This document shows, piece after piece, positions 25,601 to 37,600 of a DNA stretch of 64,000 nt. A model generated the notes under the pieces. The model saw only the letters and a list, made by a program, of their open reading frames with translations. It had not been told where the DNA came from and did not search any database. Both the position numbers and the translations under genes were made by a program. Source of the stretch: Oxytricha trifallax (Eukaryota > Ciliophora > Spirotrichea > Sporadotrichida > Oxytrichidae); the NCBI GenBank assembly GCA_000711775.1, contig ARYC01000823.1:1-64000 (forward strand), read 5' to 3'. Each line of letters starts with the position of its first letter. Within the stretch, counting starts at the first letter, position 1.

Positions 25601-28600
25601 AATATGCCATTTCAAATGAAAAAATTGACTCCCACAGCCTGAATCGATTTCCTTCGTGACATCTCGACTTCATGACTTTTTATATTACAAAAAATAACAT
25701 AAAATTTTCAAAATTTTTTCTCCAGCTCTAAGCTACAAATACGATCTAATTTTTTATTTTTAATATGTTTTTCTTCGTCCACCTACTTTATCTCACATAC
25801 ACCCATAGGAAAAAAAATAAATTTCTATTAAAAAAAATTAAATTAATTATTTTTATTGACATAACATACATAATTTAACTTTGAAAAAAAATTAATCTCT
25901 TACATCACCGTCATTCGTCATATTTCCAAAAAGTAGTATGATTAATTTTTTATTTATTATTTTTCTATTCAATTCTGGTTTAGCTCATTTACGTTTTTTT
26001 CAAAAATCATACGTTTGTTAAAATTACAATTTACTTTATTTCAAATTCTGTCATTTAAAAAATAATGATATTATTTATATCAATATGAATCATCTTTTTG
26101 TAAACATTTAACTCAATTTAAACTAAAGTTAGTTCATATTAGGAAAAATAATAATTTATAAATCTCTTACTTTTAATTCATACATAAATATTTGCAAATT
26201 TATTTCAATTATTTTTGACATTTTAATAGTTTATTTATTAAAATTAAGCAGCATTAAATTTTAGTTGGTAAAGATGTATAAAGTAATTAGAATTAAAAGT
26301 CAGAGTATTATGCATTTACTAGTTTCAATTCCATTATAAATTTTCACTTCCTGATAGATCTAAAGTAAGTCTTTAAGGAATTTTACAGTATTTTATATGT
26401 ATGTATTAAATAAGATAATGTGGATAAGGCCACAATATTCTTGAAACTGAAGGCACCCTTATATTTCTTTTTAGATATTTATTAAATCTATTTAAAACTT
26501 AAAATTTTAGCAGGAAGCAAAACTAATGATTAAACCTTTAAATTTTCTCCATTTATATTCAATCACTAAATTGCTAAATAGTAATTTATAAATCTTAAAT
26601 TTATAGTAGTAATAAAAGTAAAGTAAAAAACTTAAAACTAATAAAATTTTAATTTACCAATACTTCATTTTATTAGCATTATAAAAATCAATGCAATTCC
26701 AAAATTATATATTATTTCTTAAAATCTTCTATTATATCAATGTTATCAAAAAATCATTTCTTTTTATAATAAAAGTAAATTGTAATTTTAACAAACGTAT
26801 GATTTTTGAAAAAAAAACGTAAATGAGCTAAACCAGAATTGAATAGAAAAATAATAAATAAAAAATTAATCATACTACTTTTTGGAAATATGACGAATGA
26901 CGGTGATGTAAGAGATTAATTTTTTTTTCAAAGTTAAATTATGTATGTTATGTCAATAAAAATAATTAATTTAATTTTTTTTTTAATAGAAATTTATTTT
27001 TCCTATGGGTGTATGTGAGAAAAAGTAGGTGGACGAAGAAAAACATATTAAAAATAAAAAATTAGATCGTATTTGTAGCTTAGAGCTGGAGAAAAATTTT
27101 TGAAAATTTTATGTAATTTTTTATATATATAAAAGGTCATGAAGTCGAGATGTCACGAAGGAAATCGATTGAGGCTGTGGGAGTAAACTTTTCATTTGAA
27201 AATGGCATATTTTATGGGGGGTTGGAGTAGGGGAGGGGTAGGAGAGGGGGTAGGTGAGGGGTAGGGTGGGGTAGGGGTGTAAGGCTCGCTAGGGGTAGGG
27301 GGAGGGGTAGGGGTGTCGGGGAGAACACATATAATTGACCAAAAAAATTAATTAAATATTATATATTTTTAATTTAGAATAAGGAAGTTTAATAAACATA
27401 ATTAGAGACTTTAAATTATTTGATTCAATGTTTTATTTCTTAAATTTTTAAAATTAAATGGAAATTCTTTTGCATAATTTTTAAAAGTGATTAAAAATAA
27501 TCTTTTCAAAGCAGCTTATTTTATTACTTTCTTTGATTGTAAGAGCTCAACTAAATATCTTAGTTCACAAAATTTGTTCTTATTTAACTATGCTTTACTC
27601 TATTAGCACTATTTTATTTGAATAAAATTAAAAAATTAAAAAATTCTAATCCCTCTTAATAGAGAGCTTGTTTAGGAAAATTAATTAAATTTTTTGTCAA
27701 GGAATTAAAAATTAATATAAAATTCTAGAATTTTTGTTTGCAATATCTCCTTGAAATCTCTCTATATGAGATAATGGTTTTACTTTTTTCTTTGTTATAT
27801 AAATATATTCACACCTTATAATATAAGATTATGGGTTAAATATTAATAATATCCATATTTATGGGGTTTTGGGGTTTTGATTCTGGGATGCATAAGGTAT
27901 TTTGGGTAAGTAACCCCCTTTGACAAGATATTTTATTGAGGCCAAGAGGATTTTTACACTTTGACTCAGCTTTTTTCAATTTAAAATCTTAAATCATCAG
28001 GAAATTTTGACAAATAGATATAAATTAATTACAATTGCATGTAAAATTTTTTGTTTACCTTTTGTTTATTTTTATTATAATATAAAAAAATCTTAAAAAA
28101 TGCATTAATTATAATTTGCGTTTTGGCTTTCCAAAATTATTATTTCAAATTTAAAAATTTAAAAAATAAAATTTATGGTTTTAAATACCAGATTTTAATA
28201 CAACTTATGAATATTATTTGGGTAACATATCATTAGAAATACAATTTCCAATCTGTGAATATAATCAAAGCTGCACTGACACTATTTTTACTTACAGTGT
28301 TTTAACTTAAGATTTATAGAGTTTACCAGCTAGTGTATTTAAATTTATACCCTCTACCAGAAAATTATATGTGCAATCTATCAATAAAACTGATGCAAGA
28401 TTATATAATCTTATATATAAGTGCAGTGTATAAGATGGATTTACTAATATTGGAAATATTAAAATACTTTTAGAAATTAGTATTATTTATTACTAATATA
28501 TGTTGTGAGCGGCGAGAACGACAAAAAACACTAATGCTAAGAAATTTGTGGAGATGAAAAAAACTTGAAAAATTTCAAAAACACATATTGAGACCTCTCA

Positions 28601-31600
28601 TTCAGTCGTTTAAGAAAAAACAGCTTCTGGTACAACTTCTGGTGCGATGTAATCTGGAGTTCACAAAAAAGTAGGGTAGGTAAATATTCTAAAAATCCTA
28701 ATGCCATCTTTAAAAAATTATGGCCCCTATTTAATACACATATATTAGTAATAAATAATACTGATTATATAATAGAGATCTCTTATTAAATTTTGATCTC
28801 TAATTTTAATTTACCTTTCAAGTTATTATCTAACTCTATCTACTTTTAGAAATTAATTTTTTATTTTAAAAATACAGTTATCAAATATTGATAAACTAAA
28901 GTTCTCATTGCTTAAGCTTATTTAATCTAATATATATATTTAAAAGATAAAAGTTCCATCTATCATTCAAATATATTATGATTTCTTTTTAAATTCTATT
29001 AGTTCAAATCTTCATACATAATATAAATTTGTCATTATCAAAATAAGTAAATCAATTATATCTATTGAAAAGTGTCGCATTATGAATTTTAATATTTCTA
29101 TATTAATAAAATTATTTTCTAAAAGAAAATAATTTAAGTCCAGTAAATCCCTTAATCATATTTATTTTCAAAATAATCAAAGCTTTTCAGTAAATATAAT
29201 ATGGGATGGAAATGACTAAGATCCTTAATAAAATACAAGTGTAGATACAAATTCAACTACATTACCAAATTAAAATACAAATACAAGTACAAGAGTATAT
29301 TTGCCAAATTACGCTCCCTAATTTTATGAGAAGCCAAGGGATATTGTAATAATAGCTGGTGCACAAGCCTCCCTTACACTGCCTGACTATTATGATCCTA
29401 ATCCAAATGATAAAGTTACAGTTAAATTTGAAACACCTGAAAGATATAAGAAATACTTCAGATTGTAGAATCAAAATACTATAATAAATCCCAATCAATT
29501 GTTCTTGCAATTATCTATCAAAAAGCTTATTTTTATTCAATAAAAATATCATAATAATGAAATTTGCTAATATAAAACTTTAGCAGACAAAAAAAGGACT
29601 AATAAATAAATTTTAATTTCAATTTTTAATCAAATTTGTTAGTTAAATTTAATAGGCATAAATGATATAGAAAAGATGCCAGTTTGATTTTTACGATTCA
29701 ATTTACAGAATATTTTTGTATTTTTTTAATAACCTTACACGATCTTTGCTTTATGTATTTTAAGTATATTTATTTAAATTGCGAAAAATTTAATCTTCAT
29801 ATTTACAAATTATTAAACAAAATATAATTATGATAAAGATTTTGTTATAAGTAATTAATTAGAAGATAATACTAGAACGATATTTCATTTTAAAAATTAC
29901 TTAAATCTTTAAGATAGCTTATTTTATATCAATTATAATAATAAAGGTTGTAGAAGTAACATTATAAAAAGTTCGATTTTTCACAGATAATAATTTCAAT
30001 ATAAATTACACTCCTTATTTTAAATAATTAATCATGTAGTTTATTTGATGCAGGATTTAATGAACTCGGTGACTAGTATTTGATAGTTACATTAAGAGAT
30101 AATAATCCAACAATCCCAAAAGAGACGAAATATTTAATAAAGGCCACTTTCATACAAAATGATAATTATGAGATGGAAAATACAAATGTTAATAATATCA
30201 GTATAACTAATTCAACTCAGTCAATCTATGCTTTTGCTAAATACAAATAAATAAGTATAGGTAAAGTCACACCAACTGGATTAATTGTACTCAATTTTGA
30301 AAAGAGTATAAATATTACAAATTTAACCTACGCCTATGAGCTTATTAAGAAGTCTCTCAAATTAGACTTTTAAGACTAAAACATTCAATTCAAATGGGAG
30401 ATTGTTGATATGAAAACTAATCAAATCTCTATACAAGTTTACTTTAACAATCCCCTTTTGATTTCTTCATCTTAGGATATAATTATTTATTTATTTTAAG
30501 GACAAGACTTAGTTGAATGTGGTATTAGTTGATCCTAACGTGTTCTTAAATCTTAAAACTAATTAATCTATTATCCTTGAATATAAAATGCCTCCTTAGA
30601 TTAATCTACAAGACAATGAATACTTCTTATTAATGTCAAAGTTCTTTAACTCAACTTTATCCTCTCTTATGATAACTAAAGTTACAACTTAAATAGCGAT
30701 TTCTCAATCTCTTTAAACAATAGAGACCTATAACTTATTAGCTTTGCTCAATTATATTTAAATTATGATCTTAAATGCTTATAAAGTTATTTTTATATCA
30801 TAAATTCATTTTGTGCATTTATAGTTTAAGTTAAATGTAGGAATTGTGTGAATTGAAGTGAATTCAATTCTTTAATTTTAATATCCTTTATAACTTTCAT
30901 TTAATTTATATATTTTAATTTTCTTAATTGAATAGAGAAATAATTTTTTATTTAAACATAATTTACATTATAAAAAATAATAATCAATTTAAATACTATC
31001 ACCAAACTTAATTAAGAATTAAAAAGAATTTGGATGTTAAAATGTGGGGACTTATCAATAGCCAACAGATAATATCGCATACTCCTTTGCTTAACATCGT
31101 TATACCCTCAAATTTATATTACTTCTATCAACTTGTAGTAGGAACTTTAAAATTTGATTTTTTATTTTCAGATGATTTAATCAGAGACACTTTTAAATTA
31201 GAAGAATAGTATCAACCTTATTCAAAACCCCAAAACCCCTCCAGTATTTAAATATAAGTTTTGATTGAAATTGGTAATCAAAACCCCAAAACCCCTTAGT
31301 GAGGTTTATAAGTGCTTTGATTTGTAGGGTATAGTTGGGGTCTTATTGGGGTTAGCAGAGAAAACGCAAGTTTTATGTGAATTTAATGAATATTTAATGA
31401 GTATTAATGTGCTTAATTCAAACAAATTTTATCTGCTTATCTTTGTGGTATCTCTTGAACTTAGCTCTCTTTAATGTTTCAAGTATATCTTCTAATGATG
31501 ATCTTGGATATGCTGGAGCTCTTACTATGATCATCTCAACCATTTTCTTAATCTAAGTGCATACATCTTCTTGCTTTATATGTTTAACAGCCATGCTTAT

Positions 31601-34600
31601 TGATTACTTTTCTTGCTTTGTTCCGAAGTACGACATACTTTCCATATCGCACTCTAAAATAATTGCTGCTACCGCCCAGACATCCCACTAAACAGAGCCA
31701 TTAGTCCACTTCTCTCTTATTGGGAAGTACCCAGGTGTGCCTAGCACTTTAGCTAAAGTCACTATTTCTTACCTTATTGCTCTATTGAAATCAATGACTA
31801 CTATTTCTAAAGGACAGAGATTTAGCATTACATTTTCTGGCTTCAAATCTCTATGAACATACCCTAGATCATGCAGCTCTTTCACACCCTTGGTCATTTC
31901 CGTGAGTATCTCATTCAAGTCATCTGGGTATCTATTATGGTAGAGATAATCTCTTAGAGTCATTTCAAATTTCTTAAGTCGTAGTGCAATAAAACCATGT
32001 CCAAGAATAACTCCATCGAGTTTAAGCAAGTTCTTGCATTACCTTTTATGAGCCTCTCTTAGTATTATGTATTCATTGGCAAACTCATTTTGATACTGCT
32101 CGTTCCTAATAAGATATTTGAAAGGATATACTTTATAAGCATACTCATCAACTACTATGAGTTTTGCCTTGTTAGGCACATCAATATGTAAATAGTTGTC
32201 AATGCAAAAACTGAGATCTACTGCATTTAATGCAGGTATATACATAGCTCTCTCTTACAAGCATGCTATATATAATTCATTAGCTGGTTGGTTCATTGAC
32301 TCAAAACGTTTCTGCTTCTTAAGTCTCTCTTCCTGCTCTCTTTAAGACTCTACAGTATTGGACTTTCTCTTGGCTGGTATAAGTATTTATGTTTCTTTAT
32401 CTTGCATTAAAAACTCACTTAAATGATGTTTTTGCATGTGTCTTTTAACTTTAGCTGAGTGAGTGTAAGACTTCATGCAAGTCGTGCACTAATACCTGCC
32501 ATCGACCTTTTCGTGCTTAAAATATATCTTAGCTCTCCCAGAGTGCATCTCTTTGATGTGCCTCTTCAAGCTCGAATCAGTTGAGAAGAAATTTTAGCAT
32601 TCATCACATTAGAATTCTTTAATCTTTTCTAGTGGGAGATGTTCTTTTAACTCCTCAACATCTTCGATTAGCGTTTAAATACTTATCTCTGCTCTCTGCT
32701 TCCTGATATTTATTTCTAGAACAAACACCTCTGATTCAAACTCAAGAGCTTTAAGCTCTGGCTCCTTTTCAATGTATATGATCTCTGGCTTCTTAGTTTA
32801 TCCAAAGTTTAGCTAAGATTATCCACTGCCAAGAGAGACTGCTTTGCGATTTAAGTTAGCCGCCATGTTTAAATTCAAATTTAAATTTCTATTATAAAGC
32901 TCTAATAACCTCTCTAGTTATAGTAACTTTGTATAGGAGTTGGTACTGCAACAACAATGGTTGATTCTTAGGCGTTAGACATCATATTTATACTAAGTTT
33001 ATAACTATAAATTTTCTAAATTCATGCTTAATATTTTTAATTTTGGTACCAACTTAGAAAAAATTGAGGTTGGTACTGGTACCAGTTAGGTTTTGAACCA
33101 TATTGGAACTTTTCCATTAAAACCTCATTAGTTTAAAACTAGGTACTAATTAAGTTTTGGTACTATTAAATTAGTACCAATTAAAATTAAACGAATTTAG
33201 TACCAGTACTAATTAAATTTAAACAAATTTAGTACTAATTTAATGGAACTAAATTGATAAAAATGGAGCTCCATCACTGCAGTTTGTTACAGCTTCTGCA
33301 AACTTTCTCCACGTATCTTTGCAGGGTTGACCTCCTATAAGATGCCCATATTTAATAGTAAGATTTTAAACAATAGGATCCAGAAGTCTATAAGTTATAA
33401 TTTGAAATTCATTAATAGGAAGAGGAACAAAGATGGAATCACTCAATGATCAAATGAAAAGAGTCGAGGCTCAAGAAATGATATCAAGATTCAGAAGTAA
33501 GGAAGATCTCTATCGATACCTAACTTTACATGGTAAGATAACTTGATGATTATTAACATATTATACAGTTGGTTTATTCCTTCCAACGATGGAAGGTACC
33601 AAAATTTCATTCTTGAAAGCAATACTTTGTGAGGAGAAGAAAGCTTTTAAAAATAAAGAGATTAAACTAATCGAAATTCCCAACTACCCTGAGATTTCAG
33701 TCACTAATCTTTATGAGGATGCCATGTAAGATGAGGAAGTGGTAGTTTATCTTCCTACCAAGAAACAACTCTCTAATAAACTCCCAGAGAGGAACTTCTT
33801 CTTTGGTGTTCTTGGTACAATAAAAGAGGATTATCTCAGAGAAATTATTGAAAAAGCACATAAGAAACGATATTCTATTTCTCCTGAAGACTAGAAGAAG
33901 CAAGGCATTCTAATAAGCTCAGCTTGGCTAGAGGAACTTAAGAAGCATCCTTATCTTTCAAGTAAGCTTTGACATATAACTTTGTAGGAAAATCTGGCAC
34001 TGGTATATATCTTATGAAAGAGCATGCTAAGGTTCATAGAGAGAGAAAGTCACAGAAAATTCATGAAGTGAGCAAGAGACTTTATAAAGATTTTTAAAAG
34101 CCAGATGAAATGAACATAGATGCAGGAGCTGGCACAAAGAGAAGAAATATGGGCCCAAGCAAGCCATAAGAAGAGGAGAAGAAAGAGAAGCCAAACCCAT
34201 TTATGGGCCAATTTAATATGTGAATATATTCATTCGTTTAAATCTAAAACTTATTTATAAACATTCATTCTTCCCTTTCTCGCACAAATTGTTGTCTTAT
34301 CTACGCTCACTCTCTTACAGCTGCTTTGAATCAAGTCTACTGTATCGATGGGCAAGTCATGCATAAGATGATACAGCAGAAGCTTCTTGTAGTGAGTCTT
34401 TATTTAACTCCAGTAGAATTCTATTCCATTAAATTAAGGGCTGTAAGGAACGTTGTATACAGGAGTTATGTTTAGGTCTTCATAAGCTTTCTTAGACTCC
34501 TTAGTCTTATGAACTGATAGGTTATCAACAAACAGGATGATCTCTTGGTTGCTATACTTCTCTCTGAGCTTATGTAGGAACTCTATATACTACTCTCGCT

Positions 34601-37600
34601 TAATAGAGCGAGGGTGAATCACATAACTCTCTAAGCCTGAATCTTCACTTATACCAGCTAAAATTGCATGAGTGACTACCTTTACTTTTTAGTCATAAAC
34701 TTCTATGTTATCATACTTCTTGTACCATGACTTATTAATAAAAGTGTTGAACGTAAACACAGCTTCATCTGCATGTATGAACTTGATGTTATTATCAATA
34801 GCTCTCTGCATTTAATCATATATATAGTTTAAATTATTACTATAAAATGGCACTGTAAAATCAATCACTCTCTTAACTCTGTTGACAGTCTTGAAAGTAA
34901 TACCATTTCGTCTATAAATATTGGCTATAGTCTAAGGAGAGATACGCATGTCTGGAAACTTGCGATGAAACATGACAGCTCGTTATTCAAGAGGAAAGTG
35001 AGCCCAATACTTTAATGTCTTAGAGTCACAGAGATAGTCAATATGGACCTGTGAGAACTTTTATTTTCTTGCAGGATGTTTTCAAGAGCCTGAGTTATAA
35101 TGTTAAACAGCTAACAAGCAATGATACCTAACAGTTGAGGCACTCTTGTGTAGGAGTCTTGCTATGGCTGTATAATTCAACACTGGTTTGACTTAGTCTA
35201 TATTAATACTTGTACCATACCTAAGCTTAAGCAGTAAATCTAAATATTACTCATCATAAATAGACCCTAAATTTCGCTAATTTCTATTTCTCATTTTGCA
35301 AATTGGCCTAATTTCTCTACTAACCCCAATAAGACCCCAACTATACCCTACAAATCAAAGCACTTATAAACCTCACTAAGGGGTTTTGGGGTTTTGAATG
35401 TTGGGGATTATATTATATTTTTGTGATTAATTTTGGTTGTAATATTCAATTCCTTTTAAGTTTGAAATTTTTTATAATTTAATTCCCAAACTTATATCGA
35501 AAAATGAGAACGCATTAATTGTGAATAAAACGGTTTTGAGAAAAAATCTTCATCAGTTTCGAAACTATCACTAAAATTATGTTATAAAACTCAAATTAAC
35601 CTTAATCCCCAAACTATACTTTTATATTTAAAAAAATATAACTCTATTAAAGGATTTTTTGAGTTTTAAATTCTGAAGATTTTAATAATTTTGGGTACAA
35701 TTCTAATCAAACAATTTAAAACATTGGATTTAACATATATTTGCTCTTGCTCTCGCCTGTTTTAATATTCCTAAGTTTGGGACTAACTTACGTCTCAGAG
35801 ACTTTTTAAAAGTAATTAATAATCTAAGTAAATTTTATTATAGGTTAACAAGACCAGCTAAATTTTTGAGCAAATTTATGATATTTAAGTTTCCTCTTAG
35901 ACTTTTGATAGAGTCCTATGTTAATATATTATTGAGTGCATTTATTAATTTTCACTTTCTACGCTTTGGGGATAACTATGGAGAAGATTTTTCATCAGTT
36001 CTTTCTTTTATCTTGCTAGTAAGCTCAGCATTTTAAATTTAATATATATATATAGATTATGTCAATACCTATTCCATTTATGTCGGGATTATATTTGTAT
36101 AAAGCTTAAAACTCCAAATTAACAAAAGATAGCTCAATATCTTGCTTTTACCAAGATTTAAGAGCTAATAAAAAGTCTTCACTTATGTTTTACTCTATAT
36201 ATTTCATAAGGAGAGCTATTTTTGTGATTACTATGCTTTACTTTTCAGAATATCCATACTTGCAGATTTTGATATTCAAACTACAAGCTTATATACAATT
36301 AGGGTATTTAATCACAGTATTACCTTTTGAAAGCACAAAGCACAATATAATGGAGATTATGAATGAAGTTTTATCATAAATATAAAATTGATTGAGAAAA
36401 ATTTTATGAATAAATATTTATATTAATCATGTTATAAGAAAAAGAGTGTTATAAATGAAAAGAAAATATAAAGTTAAGATAATAATTTTTTAATATTTAT
36501 TCTATTATCAGTAGAATAATGGATCATGTAAAATAGGATTTTGTATTGAAGACAAATTATATCTTTAAAATATTAATTTAAGCTCAACTATATAATAAAT
36601 TTTCTATATACAGCGAAAAGGAAGATTTTAACATGTTCTAAAATTAATATTGTTACTATTTAAATGAAAAAAATAAATAAAATTTAAGTAATAGTCACCA
36701 TATATTCAGAGTGTCTGATATTTTTCACTGATTACTTATATGATCCATAATTAAAACAGGACATTCATTAAAAATAGATTACCATTCATAATTTATTCAA
36801 TATTTCTTTTTTATAATTAAAAAATGAGTCAACTATATAAATATATTATATGATTTGATAGAATTCTTGAATTCAATTTATTTTAAAACAATATAATAAA
36901 AATACTTTTAAATAAACATTAATAAACCTAAGTAAAAAGTTTCAAATTCTTAAAGATAATATAGGGGAATTTTTCAAGTTAAATTACTGATTTAATTTTA
37001 TTTGTTATATTTATTCACTATAAGCATTCTTTCCTGCTTAAACAAATAAAATTCCTTAATTAAGTATTTTGATAAAAATTTTGAATAATTTTTTAGTTTT
37101 TTGATTGGTTGGATAATGTTGCTACTTATATCAGCAATTACTTTAACGAATCTCATCATAATAATTCATGAATTATTTATTTTCACAAAATTTGCTTTTA
37201 AAAAATACAGAAGATATCTATCAACCATAAATATGAAGAGCACATTTTTCAGATTTTTTAGCACAAAAAACAATGTTAAAATTAATAATGAATAATCTGT
37301 CAATCAAACTGAGTAAATATTAATAGATAAAAACTTATAGACCATGTCTAAATAGCAGATAAAAGGGATATTACATGTTTAACAAAATAATCTTGATGGA
37401 GAAATATTAAAATTAAAGCAAAAATTTCAACATAGTAACAGAAATAGCTAAGTTATTAATTAAAATTCGCAAAACAAGTTCTTTCACAAGTTTGAATACT
37501 AGAATAAACAAGGATAAATTCCTCTTGAGCCATTTTAAATTAATAATAAAAACAGTTTAAAAAGCCTTAATATAAGAAAATAGATGAGTAAGAAATAATA

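Larger units (their letters stand above)
25482..28183. other. IES of copy B, pointer AATA, carrying a large palindromic element
   Basis: AATA at 25482-25485 and 28184-28187. Removal of 2,702 bp joins ..TNRTIII to PDFNTTYEYY in frame. The copy C counterpart is 50963-51568 (pointer TAAATA). Most of the extra length is the element 25501-27327; a solitary telomere-like 17-mer lies at 27863-27879. Confidence 0.85.
31279..35396 (+). mobile_element. TBE1-type transposon 5, complete and best preserved
   Basis: 4,118 bp with perfect CAAAACCCCAAAACCCC ends and near-identical terminal repeats of at least 75 bp. AAT duplications lie at 31276-31278 and 35397-35399. It carries the zinc-finger/kinase (-), 22-kDa type (+) and transposase (-) genes, all largely open. 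Nested in the older TBE remnant. The high identity of its ends suggests recent insertion. Confidence 0.95.
31223..35669 (+). mobile_element. Old TBE remnant (element-2-like ends) hosting a younger TBE
   Basis: Left end CAAAACCCCAAAACCCC at 31223 after ATT (31220-31222), then a diverged terminal repeat to 31278. The right remnant (35400-35669) ends in a decayed GGATTTTTTGAGTTTTA, followed by ATT (35670-35672). The interior is otherwise the younger TBE 31279-35396. Removing 31223-35672 restores copy B ..QPYSEDFNNFGY.. in frame. Confidence 0.85.

Noticed and set aside
29262..29510. Minus-strand hydrophobic 82-codon frame
   Set aside because: Antisense shadow of the conserved + strand piece with LTLPDYYDPNPNDKV in copy B.
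31279..31295. G4T4/C4A4 repeats as true chromosome ends
   Set aside because: They are internal, come in inverted pairs about 4 kb apart with A-N-T duplications and enclose TBE genes, so they are transposon termini.
33697..33903. Minus-strand 68-codon frame
   Set aside because: Antisense of the intact TBE 22-kDa-type gene at 33433-34223.
36185..36379. Independent small membrane-protein gene
   Set aside because: It is the internal part of a copy B exon (RRAIFVITMLYFSEYPYLQ) continuous with upstream and downstream pieces shared by A and C.
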